NCBI GenBank assembly: GCA_030142905.1
Contig: JASJOG010000077.1
Coordinates: 985,001-1,049,000 of the forward strand
Reading direction: 5' to 3'
DNA length: 64,000 nucleotides
Source of the DNA: Heliopora coerulea
Taxonomy: Eukaryota > Cnidaria > Anthozoa > Scleralcyonacea > Helioporidae
Below the pieces are notes generated by a model that worked only from the letters and a program-made list of their open reading frames with translations, did no database searches and was not told the DNA's origin. Below, in pieces: positions 25,001 to 31,000 of this stretch (positions are counted from its first letter, which is position 1; each line of letters starts with the position of its first letter). The translations under genes were made by a program, and so were the position numbers.

Positions 25001-28000
25001 CTTGACACCATGTGACTTTTTTCTTTGGGGATATCTCAAAGACAAAGTATTTTCGACGCCACCGCGCGAAATAAATGAATTACGCCAGAGAATTGTCGAC
25101 GAGTTCAATGCCTTAAGAGAGAATCCTGCCTTAATTAACCGGGCAATGCGTGATATGCATAAGCGAACAATGCTTTGCGTTGAGAGAAATGGTGATCATG
25201 TCGAAGGACGATATGCATGAATTGTAAATAAATGTCAATAAAAATCTTGTTTGTTTGATGTACACAATTTACTTTTCTCATGGGTTCGTGTTTTCGTTAC
25301 TAACCCTAACCCTAACAGTACGAATTTCGACATCCCCAAGCATGAATTGTGTTTACGCTTCCTTGGGATCAATTAGTGCTAAACTATGCAACTTTTATAA
25401 ATATTTGATTTCAAAAGAGTTTGCGGTTTTTTTGATACACCCTGTATATATATTTCTAAAATTCATTATTAATTCATGAGAAAAAGACAAAAGAAAGTCA
25501 TAACCGTGTCGGATCTAAACATGTGATAAAAATACATGTGCCTTTACACGAGAAGAAGAAGTTCAATTTTTTCGGCTTACGAAGGATAAATTTCCAAACT
25601 TTCTTCACGAATTAGCGTATTAGGAAGTTCATTTTAGAATACATTTAAAAAACTCACAGTTCGTGCTTTATCGGGTCTAAAACACTCGGCTATCGCCTCG
25701 TGTTTTAAATCCTGATAATAAATCCTGTACTTAATATATATATATATATATATATATATTAAGTACAGAGATTTCAAACTACATATAAAGTATCTGGAAA
25801 ATTGCCATTCTAGCCGGTGCACTGCACTACACGCTGCTTTTTCAAAGTGTGCCTTGCATACTAAAACGCCATGCATGTCTCCTACGAGGTCTCCTATATC
25901 TTACTTCCAGCCAGAATTACTCATAATAAAGTTCCTGCTCATTGCATTTTCGTAACTTTGTTCGTTCAAACTGTATGCACTTGGCTAAACATAACATACC
26001 CCGCTTAAAAGGGAGTTTCCCGCAGATTTCATGACTAGAACAACAGAGCCAATCAGAACACTGATACAATTGTTTTTTACACTTTCTAAGCTAAGCGTGT
26101 TAGTCCTCAGATCACTTCTACGATAATTTTCACAATAGAAAGAAGCCCGAGAAAGCAAGGCTGTAGGTTGTCAATGCAAGAGTGTACATGTAGTTCCCCT
26201 CATTTATTAAAAAACTCAACAATTCACGATCAAAACACAAAAGATTTTGTCGAACATTAGCCAGAGATTGGCCAGGCGGGAAGCGTAGTCTTGTAAGAAA
26301 TATTAAAGCCCAACATAAAATGCAAAGTAAACGCATGATAAGATTTATTCTGACGTTTCGTCGTATACATCACAACATCTTCGGAGATACTATCTTCAGC
26401 AATACTATGTTCGGAGATACTATTATCCGAAGATGTGATGTATACAACGAAACGTCAGAATAAATCTTATCATGCCTTTACTTAGCATTTTATGCTGGAC
26501 TTTAATATTTTTTACAAGACAAAAGATTTTGGCTCCTAATTAGTACGCTGTAAATTGGATACATAATACTAATTAGAACTATGAACTTTTCCCTTCGGCT
26601 TTCTATGTTTAAAATTTACTGAAATTTCAAAATAACCGGTAAACATGGCCATTTAAATGTACTCGTATTTTAAGAAATATATTTCGCGTCCGATCTATAT
26701 GGGATTTATTACGGCTCGCCTGGTAAATCTCATACAGATCGGCCGCTCATATTGTTAAAATGTCAATCCTTTGCCTTTCTTTTCTTCAGATGAACCAAGT
26801 GTCCAAACCGAGCCAACAACTGTTACGGTGAACACAGGTGACAAAGTAAATTTTCAATGTACGGGTACCCCCACGGTTGAGTACTTGTGGTATAAAAATG
26901 GTTCAAGGATTCTTGCCAAGGGTGACGTCGATGTAAGTTCGTTTGGAACACTTACTCTGAGCAATATCAAAAACTCTGATGAAGGACTATACGTGTGCGC
27001 CGCTAAAAACAAGAAAAGCTTTGCAGTGGCAACGGTATCGTTGAGTGTCGGACGTAAGTAAAGAAATCAAATTCACTTAAAAGTTCCAAACACTCACGAT
27101 TTGTCGGGAAATATGTATTCTAAATCTGTTTAATGAGAGAATTTCAAGACTAACCAACACTGCTAAAGTCAACTAGAACAAGTTGACATGAACGAGATTC
27201 GAACTCGAATCTTCAGGTTTCCGGATCGCTGCTCAGTTGAATCAACTGGGAATAGTATGCTCGTTAAATCCACTTTAAGAGCACGAGAGATTCTCGCGAG
27301 AATCTCTCGTGCTCGTAATATGGATTTCATGATAGACAAAGGCCTACCCAGAGGATGGGCGGGGTGAACGACTTTCCTGCCCGGGAAAATAATTTAGGGA
27401 AAACTGGAAAGAAAGGGAGGAAGGCAGGAAGGAAGGAGGGAAGGAAGGAAGGAATAAAGGAAGAAAAGAAGAAATGAAGGAAGGAACTGATCGATCGAGT
27501 GAAAATTAAAGGAATTTAAGAGGGTAAGGATTTATCGATCTAGGAATATAATAAAAGGGATTTAGAACGGTAAGAAGGGTTTTAGGAAGAATAGAAGACA
27601 TCTAGGAAAGAAGGATTTAGGAAAGAAAGAACTTAGGAGGGAATCGATTTAGAAATTAAGGAATCTAGGTATTTGGGAAGGAAAGTAAGATCTCTAGAAA
27701 AAGGATAATTTATGAAGAATTTTTTTTAGGAAGGATTAAGGAGTTTATTTAAGGATGATTCTGAAACAGAATCGAAACATTGCACATTCTCACGGATAAG
27801 CGTTAAATTGTCGGGAGAATCTCTTGTGCATTTTAAATTAATTTAACGAGCATACTGTTCCCAGTTGGCTCGATAGCGCGACTTTTCTACTTGACTTTAG
27901 CAGTCAAGGTTTATCATGAAATTCTCTCTTCACGTTACCCCAAAGTTGATCCTGAGATAAGAAACTACATTTGTATTTTCCACCTAGAGAGACAAATAAG

Positions 28001-31000
28001 TTATTTTTTGGAAATAGTCGTCTTCCATTTTCAAATGCGTGAGGCTAAAAATTAATGTTCTAGAGCGAAAAGGATTGTTTTTTCCTTGATGAGTTAAAAA
28101 CATGGTTTTCCATGAGTTTCAGTCATTAATAGCTGCCCTGGTTAAAAATTTCAAAATAATTGCTAAATATTTTTTACCACGTTTCGGCTCAAATTAGAAC
28201 CATCGTCAGAGGAGGTGAAGGAACGCAGGTAAAAAGCAATTTTAAAATCCTAAAGTCAGTACATGTGAAGCTAAAATCCAAATTTAAGAATTAGGAAAAC
28301 GCCTTGTCCTTTAAAATTAAATCTCTGTTCATTGGGTTGTCAGCTACATTAACTTTCCAAGGTCCCAGTATCTGTCTGTTGTATCGGTATTCAGCCGGAG
28401 TTGTCCCCAATAAAATATTTTTATTTGATTTTAAAAAGAAATTCCTAGGTTTAATTGCTAATTTTAATTTTCAACATATTAACTTCAGGACATCTGAATA
28501 GCTTTTACCCTGCATTCGCTCACTTCCCCTGCTGATGGTTCTTGTTTGAAACCAAACGTCGGGAAAACATATATCATTAATTTTGTAATTTTTAACTACA
28601 TTATCTATTAAAATTCTTATTTCATTACCTGGTTGCCCTTCCAATATTTTTCCCTCGGACATGTTCGAAGTAGTATTGTATATTTTGTACTATCGTGTTC
28701 ATTACTTGGGGCTCACGAGGTTTCTCAACGTTTCTCCAACTCAGCCATTTCCACAAAGATAACTGACTATGTCGAGAGGGATGGTTACTTTCACAGTTAA
28801 CCATGTGCATAGAAAAGAAGTGCCGAAACTTGGAATAATAGAGCATGAGAAAGATTAAATGTGACAGGAAGAAAGCCGTCACTAACTTAATGCATGGCAA
28901 CATGTTGAACATTCATTATCTGTTATTAGAGCTAAGTTTGCAAAGCATTGTTTTAAAAGATATGGCCGCCATCTTTTTCGATACGGTTAATAGCAATTGT
29001 TGGTGTTTAGTTTATATCGGACTATAAAAAGGTAGAGGAAGTAGTCAAAGCATGGAGCAGAGGAAGGATAGAGGAGTTGTATCATGGAATGAGTAATGTA
29101 ACGGAATAGTGCATGAGATGAAGTGATTATGTAATGGAATAGTGAGATGAACGAAACTTGCAAAGAACTAAATTTACTATGATCGATCGTTGAGAACAGA
29201 TTAATAATAAATAATAAATTAATCAAATAATTAATTAATTGAAGGTCTTGTTGTTATTATGCTGATACGAAGCTGTAATTTCTCACCTAAATATTAATAA
29301 ATTTGCTGTGGTTGCTAACCATGTAACTTATCTAATTAGTAAATTTTCTTACAGGTTTTTCAAAAATTACGCATTTTCAAATTTCCATCAACTTTCACGA
29401 TTTTGAAATAATCGCAAAGACGTTCTTAATTTTAAGGCAATCCCAGAAAATTAAATCAGCGTAACTATATACGATGCTGTCAAGCTATTATACTCCGAAA
29501 AGCCTTCTGGGTCCCTGACGGGAATCGAACCCGTAACCTTCTGATCGCCGGTGAGATGCTCTAACCATTGAGCTACGTGGACTCAGATGGTGAGCGAAGG
29601 TTACATTTATGTACTAGTCCGTATTGATGGTAGACACAAATGTAGCCTTCGCTCACCATCTGAGTCCACGTAGCTCAATGGTTAGAGCATCTCACCGGCG
29701 ATCAGAAGGTTACGGGTTCGATTCCCGTCAGGGACTCAGAAAGCTTTACTGAGTAGAATAGCTTGAGAGCATCGTATATAGAACATCAAATAACAACCAA
29801 GCTATCACGTTTATAACACCAGCGTAACCTCTTGTCACTTTTTCACCAGATAAGCCCTACTTCCGAACCAGTCCCGATTCTGCTGAAGTATATGTTGGTT
29901 CCAAGATAACATTACATTGTCAAGTTGCTGCCGAGCCCCCTTCAACAACAACCTGGAGAAAAAACGGTGACGAGGTTGCTCCGGACGAAGAGCGCGTGCT
30001 CCTGACTTTTCAAGGAACGCTGATTATTCTAGATGCCAAACTGTCAGACGCTGGAAGATATACATGCGAAGCGCGGAACAAACTTGGAATGATCGCTAAG
30101 GATGTCAGCGTAGTCGTTAAAGAAGGTTTGTTAGTTGTAATTATGACTTTACACACTGATGTTGTTCAGTAAGTTACTAAAGACGTTTAGCCAGCAGTTT
30201 TTAATTAAAGTACATGCGCAGTGCCGTACCAAGGATGGTCCACTGGGAAGCTTGCCACGGGAGCAAAATTCTATGGGGTGACATTTTCAGAAACAAAAAT
30301 TCGACGTTTTTGTGTTGTTTTTTTCTACATTCAAAAATATTTTGCATAACTCAACAAGATGTTAAATCAATGTTACGACTTTTCGTCTTTAATTGACGAA
30401 TTTGCAGCCGTTAAATTTCATTTACATTTTGAGAAGTAAAAAACAAGAAGCAGAAAAAGCACTTGTTTCTAAAAAATGCCTCGTTTAGTTGCATACCAGC
30501 AGTGACGGTAAACAATTGTTATAGTACAAGGAAATTGGGATGCATTAGAGAGGTCCGATGGGGCTCCTTCAACAGAATTTGCCCCGGGAGAATTACTACT
30601 TAGGTCCGCTTCTGCACATATAAAATGAAAATTATATCTGTTCAATTCGAAAAGCTGTTTAGGTGACGACGAATGGTATTTACAGCTCTTCCATAGCTCT
30701 CTTTGTTCTTGAAATATTCATATTTCTTTGAAGTGTACCTATGATGTGATAAGATTGGAAGAGTATTTCGACCCTTTAGATAATCGTTAATGTCGTCGAC
30801 ATCATTTGACGAATTCACTTTAAGCTTTAAATGTGAATGTGTCTTATGACATCAACTTCACGAGACTAAAAGGACCTGTACCACGATAATGTGTCTATTC
30901 CGAAGTCCGTCACTTCATAAACTACAATCGTAGGGGGATTTTGCACTATACTGACATGGAAAATTCAAGTTAAAATATGCCTCGTAGGGATGTATCCATG

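Larger units (their letters stand above)
22018..25735. mobile_element. Penelope-like retroelement remnants in an inverted pair
   Basis: Two divergently oriented pieces share the same 3' portion. The left copy (- strand, about 22030-22850) and the right copy (+ strand, about 23370-25735) form a long inverted repeat whose outer ends are similar hairpin-forming sequences (gtgctttatc...gataaagcac). Both encode a GIY-YIG endonuclease; the right also keeps upstream polymerase-linker sequence. TA microsatellites flank both ends. A mariner element interrupts the right arm. Inverted terminal structures are common in Penelope-like elements. Confidence 0.75.
29464..29782. repeat. Inverted dimer of a tRNA-derived repeat
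   Basis: Two 145-bp arms (29464-29608 and 29638-29782), nearly fully complementary, with a 29-bp spacer. Each arm holds a tRNA-like sequence plus about 45 bp of the same 3' tail. A diverged single copy lies at about 34895-35070. Confidence 0.85.

Noticed and set aside
25300..25316. Telomere-like ctaaccctaaccctaac
   Set aside because: Only about two and a half repeats inside the mariner element; too short for an interstitial telomere.
29510..29736. Two functional tRNA genes
   Set aside because: Layout fits, but U33 is C, the anticodon stem and acceptor are mismatched in both, and the pair is part of a larger repeated inverted unit.
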